Positions 1-10,476 of a DNA stretch of 64,000 bases are shown one piece after another. The translations under genes and the position numbers were made by a program. The stretch is from positions 2,099,501 through 2,163,500 of the forward strand of contig JAEILZ010000009.1 of assembly GCA_018873225.1 (NCBI GenBank). Direction: 5' to 3'. The notes beneath the pieces are model-generated. The model did not search any database, was not told the origin of the DNA, and was given only the letters and a program-made list of their open reading frames with translations. Each line of letters begins with the position of its first letter. Position 1 is the first letter of the stretch. The stretch comes from [Phialemoniopsis] sp. UDSM-2020. Taxonomy: Eukaryota; Ascomycota; Sordariomycetes; Thyridiales; Thyridiaceae.

Positions 1-656
1 GCAGCAACCAGCTTCCTGATCTAGAAGAACAATCAGGCCACCGCCATCGAATTTCATCCGGCGTCAGATGATCCCCGGGTCTGTCCGTCCATCCGTGCGG
101 TCCGCCGGGCGGCGAATGGGAGGATTTGCCCCGCCCGCCGCTGCCGGATTGATCAACCAGTGTCTGCCATCTGCTTAGCTAAGGCAGTCCAGTCCAGTCC
201 ATCGAAAGTGGGCTCCCCTGACGATCCCTGCAAGTGCGGGTGTTGCGAGTAGCGTCGCAATAGCGCGCGTCCGTCGATGGAAACTTTGGCGCCCGGAGGG
301 GTAGCTTTTCGAGGGGCATCGTTTGCACGTCATTGAAGCATCAATGGGAGCTGTTTGACAGGTGCACACTCGCACAGCCAAGCACTCTTCTTGCTGCTGC
401 CGCCGCTGCTGGTCTGCGGGGAAACATCTCACCAAGCATCGTCATCCTCAATTTGTCCCCCTGTGTGATCTTTTGCTTTTTGCACTCTCCTCGGCAAGGA
501 AAACCCAGACACTTCGCCCGCCTATCTGCTCTCTGCTCTACTTGAATTGCTTGCCGGTTGCATTCAAGCTCTCATTCACACCACTGCCGGCCCGGCACAT
601 ACCCAAGACCCCGCACTACTCGGTTCCCGATCGAGATCGTCGGAGGGGAAGCTACC
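1..656. other. Upstream region of ERG8
   Basis: No gene is supported here. The last ~200 bases before the ERG8 start are pyrimidine-rich, as is usual for fungal promoters and 5' leaders. The short open frames on both strands have no recognisable protein features. Confidence 0.5.
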
Positions 657-2171
657 ATGTCCGAGCCCAACCCCACCACCGCCGTCTCGGCCCCGGGCAA
701 GGTCCTCTTCACCGGGGGCTACCTCGTCCTCGACCGCGCCTACACGGGCCTCGTCTACGGCCTGAGCGCCCGCGTCAATGTCGTCGCCCAGGAGATCACC
801 ACCAGCCCGGGCGTCCAGCTCACCGAGATCGTCGTCGAGAGCCCCCAGTTCCTCGAGGCCCAGTGGCGGTACGGGTACCACCTCGCCGACGAGGACGGGG
901 GCATGTCTGTCACGCAGCTCCAGATGTAAGTGTGTGCTTTGTGTGATGAGATGCCCCCATTACATTACGTCCCGCCTCCAATTCCCAGTCCCATTTCTCT
1001 GCACGAGACCCGCTGACCACCACACCACAGCGGCTCAACCATCTCGGCCAACCCCTTCGTCGAGACGGCCCTCTCGTACGCCCTGACCTACATCTCCCGC
1101 ACCTCCCACCAGCACCCGGCCCACAGCATCAAGTCGGCCCGCCTCACCATCCTCGCCGACAACGACTACTACTCCCAGCCCTCTTCATCGTCTGCCGGTC
1201 CGGCCTCCACCTCCTCCGCCACCTCGTCCTCGTCCTCCACCGTCACCGCGCCACAGCAGCAGCAGCAGGGCGGCGGAGGCCGCTTCGCCCGCTTCCCCAC
1301 CACCCTCCGCAAGGCCAACAAGACCGGGCTAGGCTCCTCCGCCGCCCTCGTCACGGCCCTCACCGCCGCCCTGCTCGCGCACTACCTGCCCGCGGCCCAG
1401 TTCGACCCGGCCTCGGACGCCGGCAAGCGCACGCTGCACAACCTCGCGCAGGCCGCGCACTGCGCCGCGCAGGGTAAAGTCGGGTCCGGCTTCGACGTCG
1501 CGGCTGCCGTCTACGGCTCCTTCAAGTACCGCCGCTTCTCGCCCTCGCTGCTGTCAGGCCTGCCCGAAGCCGGCAGCCCGGGGTTCGCCTCGGCGCTCGC
1601 GAAGGTCGTCGACGAGGCGGAGTGGGACACGGAGACGGCGCGCGAGGGCGTGGGCTTGCCCAAGGGCGTGGCGCTGCGCATGTGCGACGTGACCTGCGGC
1701 TCCGAGACGCCGAGCATGGTGAAACAGGTCCTCGCGTGGCGCGCGTCGTCCGGGGAGCCCGCGACGCAGCTGTGGGACGAGCTGCAGGCGCGCAACGAGG
1801 AGCTCGCGGCGGTCCTGCGCGACGGCCGCACGGAGGACATACGCAAGGCGACGGACGCCGTGCGGAGCTTGACGCGCAAGATGGGCGAGGCGAGCGGCGT
1901 GCCGATCGAGCCGGCCTCGCAGACGGAGCTGCTCGACGCGCTGGCCGACTCGGTCGAGGGCGTGTACGGCGGCGTGGTCCCGGGCGCGGGCGGGTTCGAC
2001 GCGCTTGCGCTGCTGCTGCGCGACGACGAGGGGACGGCGCGCCGGGTCGAGAGGTTCCTGGAGGAGTGGAGCCGGGAGAAGGGCGCGCGGGTCAAGCTAC
2101 TTGATGTCCGGGGACAGCTGGAGGGGGTGAGGCGGGAGGAGTTGGGGGTTTATGAGGGGTGGTTGCGGTGA
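657..2171 (+). CDS. ERG8: Phosphomevalonate kinase
   Basis: Phosphorylates 5-phosphomevalonate to the diphosphate with ATP, in the mevalonate branch of ergosterol/isoprenoid synthesis; cytosolic. Exons are 657-925 and 1031-2171 (intron 926-1030, GTAAGT...CACAG), giving 469 aa, close to the usual fungal length. The N-terminus carries APGKVLFTGGYLVLD (about residues 11-25), the GHMP-kinase substrate-binding start. GLGSSAA near residue 190 is the GHMP ATP-binding loop. A Ser/Ala-rich, Gln-containing insert just before this loop is low complexity. The start ATG sits in a good context (GCTACCATGTCC) and gives the conserved N-terminus; upstream in-frame codons look like leader. The family assignment is from recognised motifs; the function follows from the family. 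Confidence 0.94.
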
Positions 2172-2758
2172 TTGGCGTGATGACTGTCGTCAAGGCATGC
2201 ATTGATCCTTTCTGAAGTTTGTTGATATCACGCATGCAATGAGATCGTTCTTGGTATGTGTGAAGTGTGTTCTATTGGTACACTTCGGAAGGAAGCTGAC
2301 TGTCTAACGCTATGAAGCTATTCCCCTAAGCAAAGGCAATGCTCTTTTTTCTCGGAATTAGTCCTTGTCAATCTAATGCCTCCTTGTGGTATGATTTTCC
2401 CTCGGTGATGATCCCACCTTTTTTCAGTCTCTGGTCGTGTATGTATGTATTAGACCAGACGGACTGTCGTGTCTCTGTCTTCGCCCCGTCCTTATGCCAG
2501 CACAAAGACAAATAACCTCCCTGTAACGCCATACCCGACTGAGCCCAGTCCCAACTCCATTGCTGCTGATGATCGTCGTAGGTCTGTCATAAATAGACAA
2601 GTCGACCTTCCTGACCATCATCGAGCGCCTGTCCCAAGTCAAAATGAGTACACAAAGTTACCCATCCCCCAAGAGACAAAATATCCTTCTCGCTGTCCCT
2701 AGAAGCAACACTGCCGCTCCAACAACAAAAATCATACACTCTGATCTAACGGCCACAT
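2172..2758. other. Convergent intergenic region
   Basis: Lies between the 3' ends of ERG8 and the next minus-strand gene. AT-richer than the flanking exons. I see no gene; it probably holds the two 3' UTRs. Confidence 0.5.
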
Positions 2759-3395
2759 TCAGAGGCTCATCTCCTTCTCAAGCATCAAGAAGCTACCCTG
2801 CGGGCTGACGCTGCGCTCCGAAGCCGCCACGCCGCCGCACCGGCACACCTTGGTCGACGCCGTGGACGAGTAATCGTTGTCCTGGGAGAGGAGGATGTTG
2901 GGGCTCGTGCGCCCGCCCGGCAGCGCGTTGCGGTCGACCGGGTTCAGGCACAGGGATCCGCCGCGGCGCGCGGACAGGGCCGAGGGCGGGGGCAGGCGGC
3001 GCTGGTGGTGGCCGTTGCCCATGGAGGGGTGGTGCGAGTAGGTGTGCGAGTGGTGCAGGCCCAGGCCGACGCGGAAGTCGGCGATGCCGATGCGCGAGGC
3101 GGCGGCTTTCTCGCGGAGGATGGAGATTCTGATTTGTTCCTGTTAGTGGTGGTGTCTTCTGAGGTGGGTATATGAGAGGAACGTACTCATCGTCCGAGAC
3201 GCCGGGTAGGATGGACTCTTCCTTCTTGAAGTTGAAGGGCGCAGACTAGAAAGTAAATATGTTAGATTGGGATATCGAGGCGTGTCACAAGAGGGGAAAA
3301 ATGCTCACGATCTTGAGGGCCTGCTTCTTCTTGCGGCGGATGCGGCAGAGGTCCTGCAGGCGGTGCGCGTAGGCCTTGACGTTGATGCAGTGCAT
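2759..3395 (-). CDS. Small conserved unknown protein with a CRIB-like motif
   Basis: Function unknown. Three exons read on the minus strand: 3395-3309, 3245-3187 and 3128-2759. Introns are 3308-3246 (63 bp) and 3186-3129 (58 bp), with GTGAGC and GTACGT donors and consensus acceptors. The product is 171 aa. The first 60 or so residues are basic then acidic: a Lys/Arg-rich stretch (RIRRKKKQ) is followed by KISAPFNFKKEE and then ILPGVSDDEISILREKAAASRIGIADF. The rest is His/Pro/Ser-rich and probably disordered. ISAPFNF resembles the start of the CRIB (Cdc42/Rac-binding) consensus I-S-x-P-x(2-4)-F, but the conserved histidines and glycine are missing, so this is only a resemblance. The start is the first Met of the spliced frame; an extra upstream leader exon is possible because a CAG acceptor lies just before it. 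Confidence 0.68.
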
Positions 3396-5521
3396 GTTGG
3401 GCGAAGCTGATGGGAAAAGCAGATTTTGGAGAAGGGGTATCACAAAAAAGGGTAGGCGTGAAAAGAAAAGAAAAGACAAATTTTGGTAGTCAGAGCAAAG
3501 AAAATAAAAGCTCTGATGTTGTTTTTGGGTATCGAGGATGTTGCTGGCTGGAGCAAAGAGTCGCGTGTAAGCTAGATTGGGTGGTGGTGGTGGTGGTTGA
3601 TGATATTCGCAGTTTCCCGGCGTGCTTGGGGAAGAATTTATATGGTGCGCGCGAGATGTCGTGGTCGGCTCAAAACAATGGGAACAGCATTGAGCAATAG
3701 GACAATAGGTCGCGTCAATGCTCTCGGCCAGAGCTGTTCTCTATGCTGCCTGGCGTATTGTCGAAGTTCGGACGACAAGAGTGGTGTTTTAGTGTTGTCC
3801 GTCAACAAGGTTCGACTGATATCGTACTGAGACCCAAGATGGCCCAATTGTGGAAAAAGAGCCCAGCGATAGCGGGGAGAAAAGAGTGACTGGGTGAATG
3901 AAAAGAACGAGGAGAAAAAAGAATGCAAGTAATGACGAGGGCAGGTGATTAAAGAAAGGGCAAGGCAGTCCTCTCTTTGTTCAAGTTGTCCCTCTGTAAA
4001 ATCCCTTTCATACGCACACGAAACACACAGCAGCACAAAGCAGGAGTGTAATGTATGTATGACGGCCCAGCACAAAAAGAGAGAGCCGAAGAATTCAAGA
4101 CGGGGCAGCCGGGCTTCCTTTATTCAACTACCGGGCTCATCGAAGAGGGTATGGTAGGAGAAGGTTGGAATGGGCTTCAATCCCAATGGAGCCAGAGTGG
4201 GTAGAAACGATAGATGATCAAGGGTATCACCCACACACTAAACAGTCTCTATCTCTCTCTCGCGGGTTGCGTGGATCCAGAGGTCCTCTCAGGGTCGGTC
4301 GTTCAGTCGGTCACGTCAGTCTCTCATCAGGAGGGAGGCACAGAGAGAGAGAGAGCGAAGAAGACGTAATATGTATGAAATCCCGTCTCCAGGTGGTGGC
4401 ACACAGACACCTACTACGCAAGAGGCATGCTCAGACCGATAGAACTACGGAATCCCGAGATCATCCCATACAAAATCGTCGCGCGGCGAACACAAGAGAA
4501 AGACGCCCCGGCAGGGATGCCAAAAGCAAAAAAGCCACCTGCGCGCACGCACAAAGGGACTGGGACGGCTTATGCTCTGGAAACACCAATATGACTCTCC
4601 ATCCGCCAGGCAGGTGAGACGCACCGGTCCGTTTCTACGGTCGTCGTCTGGAATGTGGCCAAGATGGGATAACCCAATTGTGTGACTGGAGGTGTGGTCA
4701 GGCCGACGAGTTGTGCACACGGGTTCAGGGCGGGTCGCCCGGGCGGAGACAGGGCCGAGGGGACGGCGCGAGAGGGGACTGGAATGGCCGGTGCGTTGGT
4801 GAGGCAGAGCTGGAATGCAGAACCATAAATCCCCCTCTCCTCCTTCGTCTTGGTCACTCACCCCTTTGCACCACACGCACGCGGCGGCGCTTGGCTGCTA
4901 AGGGGACCTGGGCCAAGACAGATTCGAATGAGGACAATCTCAGAGGAATCCTCGAGGCATTTCCCTGCTCAATAGCCGTGTCAGTGCCCAATATCGGGCG
5001 CTGACCAGGCCATTTAAGCATCGCGCGGAAACGAAAGGAATAAAACCGTTGCATCCAAGACAGGTTGGACACCATATCCATGAGGTGCCCAAAGGAGAAG
5101 CACAACGAGCATGAGGTAATCTTACACGACGTCTTTCAAGGGCGGAGAGATCAGCGACGGGCAATTCCCACGAGGTCGGTCGACAGACTTGACAAACAAA
5201 CTTCCCTTCTACACAGTGTTGCTGCTACTCATTAATAATCCCGCGTTTCTGAAGCCGAACCAGGCATTCAGGTACCCATGCAGTCCAGCCAAGTCAAAGT
5301 ATCTCGCGTGCAAAAGTGTGAATTCCCATTTGGCTGGTCTAATTGCGTAGCACCGCGCCCAAAAACTCCCTTGCTTCAACCAGGCCGGACCAATTCGCCC
5401 AAATGGTCTCCACTACCAAAAAGTCGCGTCCCAAGCCCCAAATTGAAAGGCGCTGATCCAGAACAGCGCCACGGCCAAACCAGAGTCATGCTATTTGCTC
5501 TGTCGAGGCGGCGTCTCTTGA
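3396..5521. other. Long intergenic region with CT/GA tracts
   Basis: About 2.1 kb without a convincing gene. It contains GT/GGT runs (near 3580-3600) and CT or GA runs (near 4250 and 4340). These suit a long promoter and 5' leader for the 171-aa minus-strand gene. The many 70-150 aa open frames here lack domains and carry no intron pattern. Confidence 0.5.
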
Positions 5522-7122
5522 CTATTTCGGATAGTCCTTCAGATGGTAGCTCTTGAGCTTGACAAATTGGTCAAAGCCAAACCTGCCCAAGGTCTGGCCC
5601 CTGCCCGAGTTCTTCCATCCAGTCCATGCGAGATCCTGTTGGAATGCGCGTTAGCAATGACTGCGGGCTTATCATCATCTCCCAGAAATTACACCTCGGA
5701 TTGCTAAAGAAAGAGACAAATCACATATAGAAAAAGACAGAGGGAGAGAGATCTTACCGGACTCGGGTAGTCGCATCTGTTGACAAAGACGGTGCCGGCC
5801 TCAACGTCGTCCGCTAGCTCCGACGCCTTCGCGACATCCTTGGTCCAGATGCTCGCCGTCAGGCCGAACTCGCTGTCGTTCATGAGTCGCACCGCCTCCT
5901 CGTCGCTCTTGACCTTCATCACGGGGATGACTGGACCGAACGTCTCGTCCTTCATGACCGCCATCTCGTGACTGACGCCCGTCAACAGGGTCGGCTTGAT
6001 AAAGTTGCCCTTGGCCGGAGGCGCGTTGAACGTCTCGTTGTCTGGCGTCGCGTCCTTGGCGCCTTTGCTCAGCGCGTCCTTGATGTGGCTCTCGATGGTC
6101 TCCTTGGACCTCGTGGAGATGACAGGGCCGATGTTGGTCGCCTTGTCGAACGGGTCACCGAGCTTGTAAGCCTTGAGCACGTTCTGTACCGCCTCCACAA
6201 ACTTGTCGTGGATCTTCTCGTCGACGTAGACGCGCTCGATCGAGCAGCAGCTCTGGCCCGAGTTGAAGACGGCGCCGTCCACAATCTCCTCTGCTGCCCA
6301 GGCAATGTCCACGTCGTCCCTGATGTATGCCGGGTCCTTGCCTCCGAGCTCGAGACCAACGTTGACGATGCGGTCTGCTGCTGCCCTCTGCACCGCCTGT
6401 CCGCCAGCGACGGATCCCGTAAAGCATACCAGAGCGATCTCGGGATTTCTCACGATGGACTCGATCGTCATAGGAGAGCCAGAGTGGAAATACTGGAGGA
6501 CGCCCCTAGGAAGCCCGGCCTCGTCAAAGGCCTTGGAGACCTGCTCCACCACGGTCGGGGTCTGAGGTGAGGGCTTGAGGATGACCGTGTTGCCGGCGAG
6601 GAGAGCGGGGATCAACGCGTTGACCAGGATAAGGTAGGGATACTGTCAGTTCGTAAGTCAGTCAAGCAAGTCTTGGCGTCGGAGCTTCTTGAGCTTCTAG
6701 GCAAGATCTAAACATACGTTCCACGCAAAGATGATAAGCACCGGTCCGACCGGGACCTTGCGGATGAACCTCTTAAACCCCTTCTCCGCCTCGCCCTCGG
6801 TGTCCTTCAGCACCTCGTCGCTGATCTTGAGCAGGTACTCGGCCCTCTTGACCGCCGTCGTGACCTCCTTGGCCGTGTAGGCGATCGGCCGGCCCATCTG
6901 CACCGTGAGCTCGAGCGCGAGCTCGTCGACATTCTTCTCGAGGTTCTCGATGGCCTTGCGGACGATGATCTGGCGGTCGGCGAGCTTGGTCGTCTTCCAC
7001 GCCTTGAAGGCCTCTAGGGAGGTCTTGGGCAGGAGCTGGAGGTCGGCGTCGGAGATGCCATTGCGCGTGAGGATGGGCTCGTTGGTGGTGGGGGAGATGG
7101 TGGTGAGGACCTCGACCGACAT
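5522..7122 (-). CDS. NAD(P)-dependent aldehyde dehydrogenase
   Basis: Oxidises an aldehyde to the acid with NAD(P)+; the substrate is not evident. Exons are 7122-6718, 6642-5758 and 5635-5522, giving 467 aa, typical of the ALDH superfamily. Visible motifs are the cofactor-site loop LKPSPQTP, the glycine-rich FTGSVAGG, the general-base Glu in LELGGKDP (about E233) and the catalytic Cys in FNSGQSC (about C267). The C-terminal exon encodes WKNSGRGQTLGRFGFDQF, also conserved in ALDHs. I chose the inner Met (MSVEV...) because it starts just before conserved sequence; an in-frame upstream start would add 22 residues. There is no obvious signal peptide, so it is probably cytosolic. Divergent from ESF2 across 350 bp. 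Confidence 0.93.
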
Positions 7123-7472
7123 CTCGGCTGCTGTTCTGCTCGTGCTTAGACTCGTAGTTTGGCTACCGCAGGTGTTCTGAGAGGTCAAATAGTGTTACAA
7201 TCCGTCAAAATCAAGAAGTGCAATTGTAGTAGTTGTGGCGAACTCGTACGACATACTTCACAGCTTCAACCCCCCACCATATCAACGTAGGCCCGGCGAT
7301 GCCCCACCAACGATCGTCATTGATAAGATAAAAGCAAAAGTGCCGTGTTATCGATAAGCGCCCCAAATTATTTTTTTCTGGGTGTCTAGACCGTGTGAAG
7401 AGACCGGTTCAGCCAGCTCAATTGTAACGAAGGTCTTGCATTCTCTGCGTGTTTTTACTACAGTTATCGAAG

Positions 7473-8582
7473 ATGCCTCTCGAGAAGCGCAATCAATTCC
7501 TCGACGCCGAGGAGAGCGACGACGATGGCAGCCAGGGCTATGACTCCGAGGCCGAAGACCTGAGGAAAGGTGGCCGCACCGCCAAGCGCAGAAAAGTCGA
7601 CGACGCCAGCGACAGCGACGACGACCTGAGCGATGCGGGCTTCGGCAGCGACGATGAGCAGAACAAGGGAAGCGATGAAGACGACGTCGCAGCAGCAGCG
7701 CAGCTCCGGCAAGAGTCGCTCGAGATCAACACGAGCCAGCCACAAGAAGAGGACGACTACGAGGAGGCAGGCTTTTTTGATGAGGAAGCAGAAGAAGACG
7801 ATGACACAGCCGCCGATAAGCACTCGAGGAGGAAAGCCAACCCCGACGCCGGCGAGCTGCCCGACCTGTCCAAGCCTCTCACAAAAAAGAACCTCGTCGC
7901 CAGCGAGTCCGCCGTCCGCAAATCGGGCGTCGTCTACATCTCCCGCCTCCCGCCCTTCATGAAACCCCAGAAGCTGCGCTCCCTCCTCGAAGCCCACGGG
8001 CCCATCAACCGCGTCTTCTGCTCCCCCGAGGACCCCCAGGCGCACGCGCGCCGCGTCCGCGCGGGCGGCAACAAGAAGAAGTCCTACACGGAGGGCTGGG
8101 TCGAGTTCGTGAAAAAGAAGGACGCCAAGCGGGCGGCCGAGCTGCTCAACGCGCAGACCATCGGCGGCAAAAAGGGCAGCTACTACCACGACGACATCTG
8201 GACGCTGCGCTACCTGAAAGGATTCAAGTGGCACCACCTGACGGAGCAGATCTCGGCCGAGAACGCCGAGCGCACGAGCCGCATGCGCGCCGAGATCGCA
8301 AAGACGACGCGCGAGAACAAGGAGTTTGTGCGCAACGTCGAGCAGGCCAAGGTCATGGACGGCATGCGCGCCAAGCGCGAGGCCAAGCGCAAGCACGACG
8401 GCGGGGAGGACGAGGCGGCTGGTGCTGCTGCGAAGAAGCAGAGCAAGAAGAGCAAGAATGAGAGCGGCGGGGCAGAGGAGAGGACCACGACGTTCAAGCA
8501 GATACCCCTTGTCGACAAGAAGCGGAAAGATAGAATGGAGCAGCCCGAGCAGGTGCAGAGGGTACTGAGCAAGATTTTCTAA
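7473..8582 (+). CDS. ESF2: Pre-rRNA processing factor ESF2/ABT1
   Basis: Nucleolar factor of the small-subunit processome; stimulates the helicase Dbp8 and is needed for early 18S rRNA cleavages (family knowledge). Single exon, 369 aa. The first ~145 residues are highly acidic with a KRRK nuclear-signal-like patch. An ABT1/ESF2-type RRM begins near residue 150 (SGVVYISRLPPFMKPQKLRSL) and runs to about residue 250, including the family-typical YYHDDIWTLRYLKGFKWHHLTEQ. The C-terminus is a basic, charged helix. The start is the Met of MPLEKRNQF; an earlier in-frame Met would add eight residues. It converges on NMD3, another ribosome-biogenesis gene, with 214 bp between stops. Confidence 0.92.
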   Translation: MPLEKRNQFLDAEESDDDGSQGYDSEAEDLRKGGRTAKRRKVDDASDSDDDLSDAGFGSDDEQNKGSDEDDVAAAAQLRQESLEINTSQPQEEDDYEEAGFFDEEAEEDDDTAADKHSRRKANPDAGELPDLSKPLTKKNLVASESAVRKSGVVYISRLPPFMKPQKLRSLLEAHGPINRVFCSPEDPQAHARRVRAGGNKKKSYTEGWVEFVKKKDAKRAAELLNAQTIGGKKGSYYHDDIWTLRYLKGFKWHHLTEQISAENAERTSRMRAEIAKTTRENKEFVRNVEQAKVMDGMRAKREAKRKHDGGEDEAAGAAAKKQSKKSKNESGGAEERTTTFKQIPLVDKKRKDRMEQPEQVQRVLSKIF

Positions 8583-8796
8583 GGACATATATGGCCACAA
8601 TAAACGATAAAGCTCAGGAGCTACAGGGCAAGGTCCAGATCATGTTACGAGGAATGTGAATATAATGAATTGTAAACTTTTCCGACTATGATGATGCTAA
8701 TCGCCCTGATGATATCAAGATGCTCCGGTCTATCGACTCTCGTAGTATTCCCATAACGCCCGAAACACACATTATATAGATCCTCAAGCGAGAGGC

Positions 8797-10476
8797 TCAT
8801 TGTTGGTCCTCGATAGCAAGCTCGTCAAAGTCGTCTAGCAGCTCCTCCATGTTCACGCGCGGCGCGTCATCGTCGTCGCCGCCCTCCGTTATCTCCGTAC
8901 CCGCCACGCTCATGCTGTCCACGTCCATGCCGCCTTGTTGCTGCTGCAGCTTCTTCTTGTTGGTGTTCTTGTAGAGCGCCAGGGCGGCGCGCAGCTCAAC
9001 GTCCTCCTCGACGTCCTGCAGGAAGTTTTCGTAGTCGGCGTCCATGCGCGCCTGGTCAGACTTCTTGGGCAGCAGCTCGCCCTCGTCCTTGTTCATGCGC
9101 TTGAGACGCCAGTTGCGCTTGCGGTTCTTTTGCTTACGCGGCCAGTGCTTCTTGACGAGGACCACGTCGGGGATGGTGGAGCCGTAGGCGTGCGAGTTCT
9201 CGATGGCGTCGAGCTCGGCGCTGTTGAAGTTGGTGCCGGTGAGCAGGTAGCCCATGGCCGAATCGCCAACGTGCAACATGCCGCCCAGGTGTGTCCGGGT
9301 GAAGTAGGTTGTGTCGTTGGCGCCTAGGTCGGAAGCCCGCGCAACGGTAGCCTCGGCAAGCACCCACTTGCCCTTCCTGTGGCCGACGTTCTCAATGTCC
9401 AGCACGATGAACTCAACCAACTCCTTCATATCAGCCAGGGCACCGAACTGGTGCTTTTCTCTCCAGTATATCGGGGCGGCAATCTCGGCGCTGGTGAGCG
9501 TCTGGGGGTCCAGCAGATTTACAGAGGTTCCGATTCTCCAGCACAGGCAGAGTGGCGAGATGTTTCCTATCCTCTTGGCCAGCTCGAGCGGGATGGCAAC
9601 CAGGTCGTCTTTGCAGATGGGGACAATGTCTACCGAGAAGGCGAACTTCATAGACTTGGTCGATGTGTGGATATCCTCGGAAATGAGTTCTGGCGAGTTC
9701 TTGACGAAAACGGGAATGACCGACTTGAGGAAGTCGACAAACTTGACGGCCTGATTCCTTTGTGAGAAGTAAAAGTCGATTCCGTCCTTGGCTTCCTTGA
9801 TGTTGAGGGTATCCCGATGCGCGCCGTGCTTCAGGATCAGCTGCTCTAGGAACAAAAAGGTACGCTTGTGCAGCACCTTTTGTCTGACCTGGACACATGC
9901 CCTCCACACGTTTGCCGTGTATGACTTTTGGCAGTCAGGGCACTGGTGGGTGCCGACGACGTAGACGACCTCGAAGCTCTGTTGCAGCACCACGCCCTCA
10001 GCGACCGAGTCCTGGATCGTGAGCTTCACGCGCACTCGCCGCGAGTTGGGCTCGGTCCAGATAAAGCTGGCGTCGATGACGCGGACCTTGTTCAGGCCTC
10101 TCAGCTTCTTCAGGCACAGGGCCAGCATCTCACGCGACTCGGGCGCCGCCACGACCCAGCTGTTGGGCGGCAGCATCCATCGGTCGCAGTCCTTGCAGAA
10201 CTGGATATTCGCCTCGCGGGGGATGCCTTGGGAGATGTCGACGGTCAGCTTAATGCAGTCGTAGCAGAGGGCGTTGGCGGACGTCGTTCCATCGATCGGG
10301 GCAGAGCAGTTGCAGCACAGAATACTAGATCCAGAGTCAGTCAGTCTCGAGTCGTTCTTATCGGGCACCGCGATCATGTAAGGGAAGGGCAAGAAAACTT
10401 ACGTTGCGCCAGTCTGGGCGGTGCCTCCCGAGGCGATGGATACGGGAGCATCCATATCTACGTCCATGGACGACAT
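8797..10476 (-). CDS. NMD3: 60S ribosomal subunit nuclear export protein NMD3
   Basis: Adaptor that binds pre-60S subunits and the exportin Crm1 for nuclear export. Exons 10476-10403 and 10324-8797 (78 bp intron with GTAAGT donor) give 533 aa. The N-terminal Cys pairs ILCCNC, LCYDC, FCKDC and HQCPDC form the zinc-binding part of the family. The middle contains the conserved DFYFSQRNQAVKFVDFL segment. The C-terminus is basic (KHWPRKQKNRKRNWRLKRM), then acidic with hydrophobic repeats (MEELLDDFDELAIED) that fit a nuclear export signal. Splicing gives a short N-terminal leader (MSSMDVDMDAP) before the first Cys pair, as in other fungal NMD3 proteins. Confidence 0.95.

Noticed and set aside
3638..4875. 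Several 95-150 residue open frames on both strands
   Set aside because: No domains, Cys/Ser/Arg-rich random composition, and located in CT/GA-rich promoter-like DNA.
8252..8261. Copy of CTCGGCCGAG inside ESF2
   Set aside because: Lies in coding sequence where it is explained by the Ile-Ser-Ala-Glu codons; not counted as a regulon site.
7464..8600. 378-residue open frame antisense to ESF2
   Set aside because: Leu/Val-rich shadow of a GC-rich coding exon; no domain, and ESF2 on the other strand is certain.
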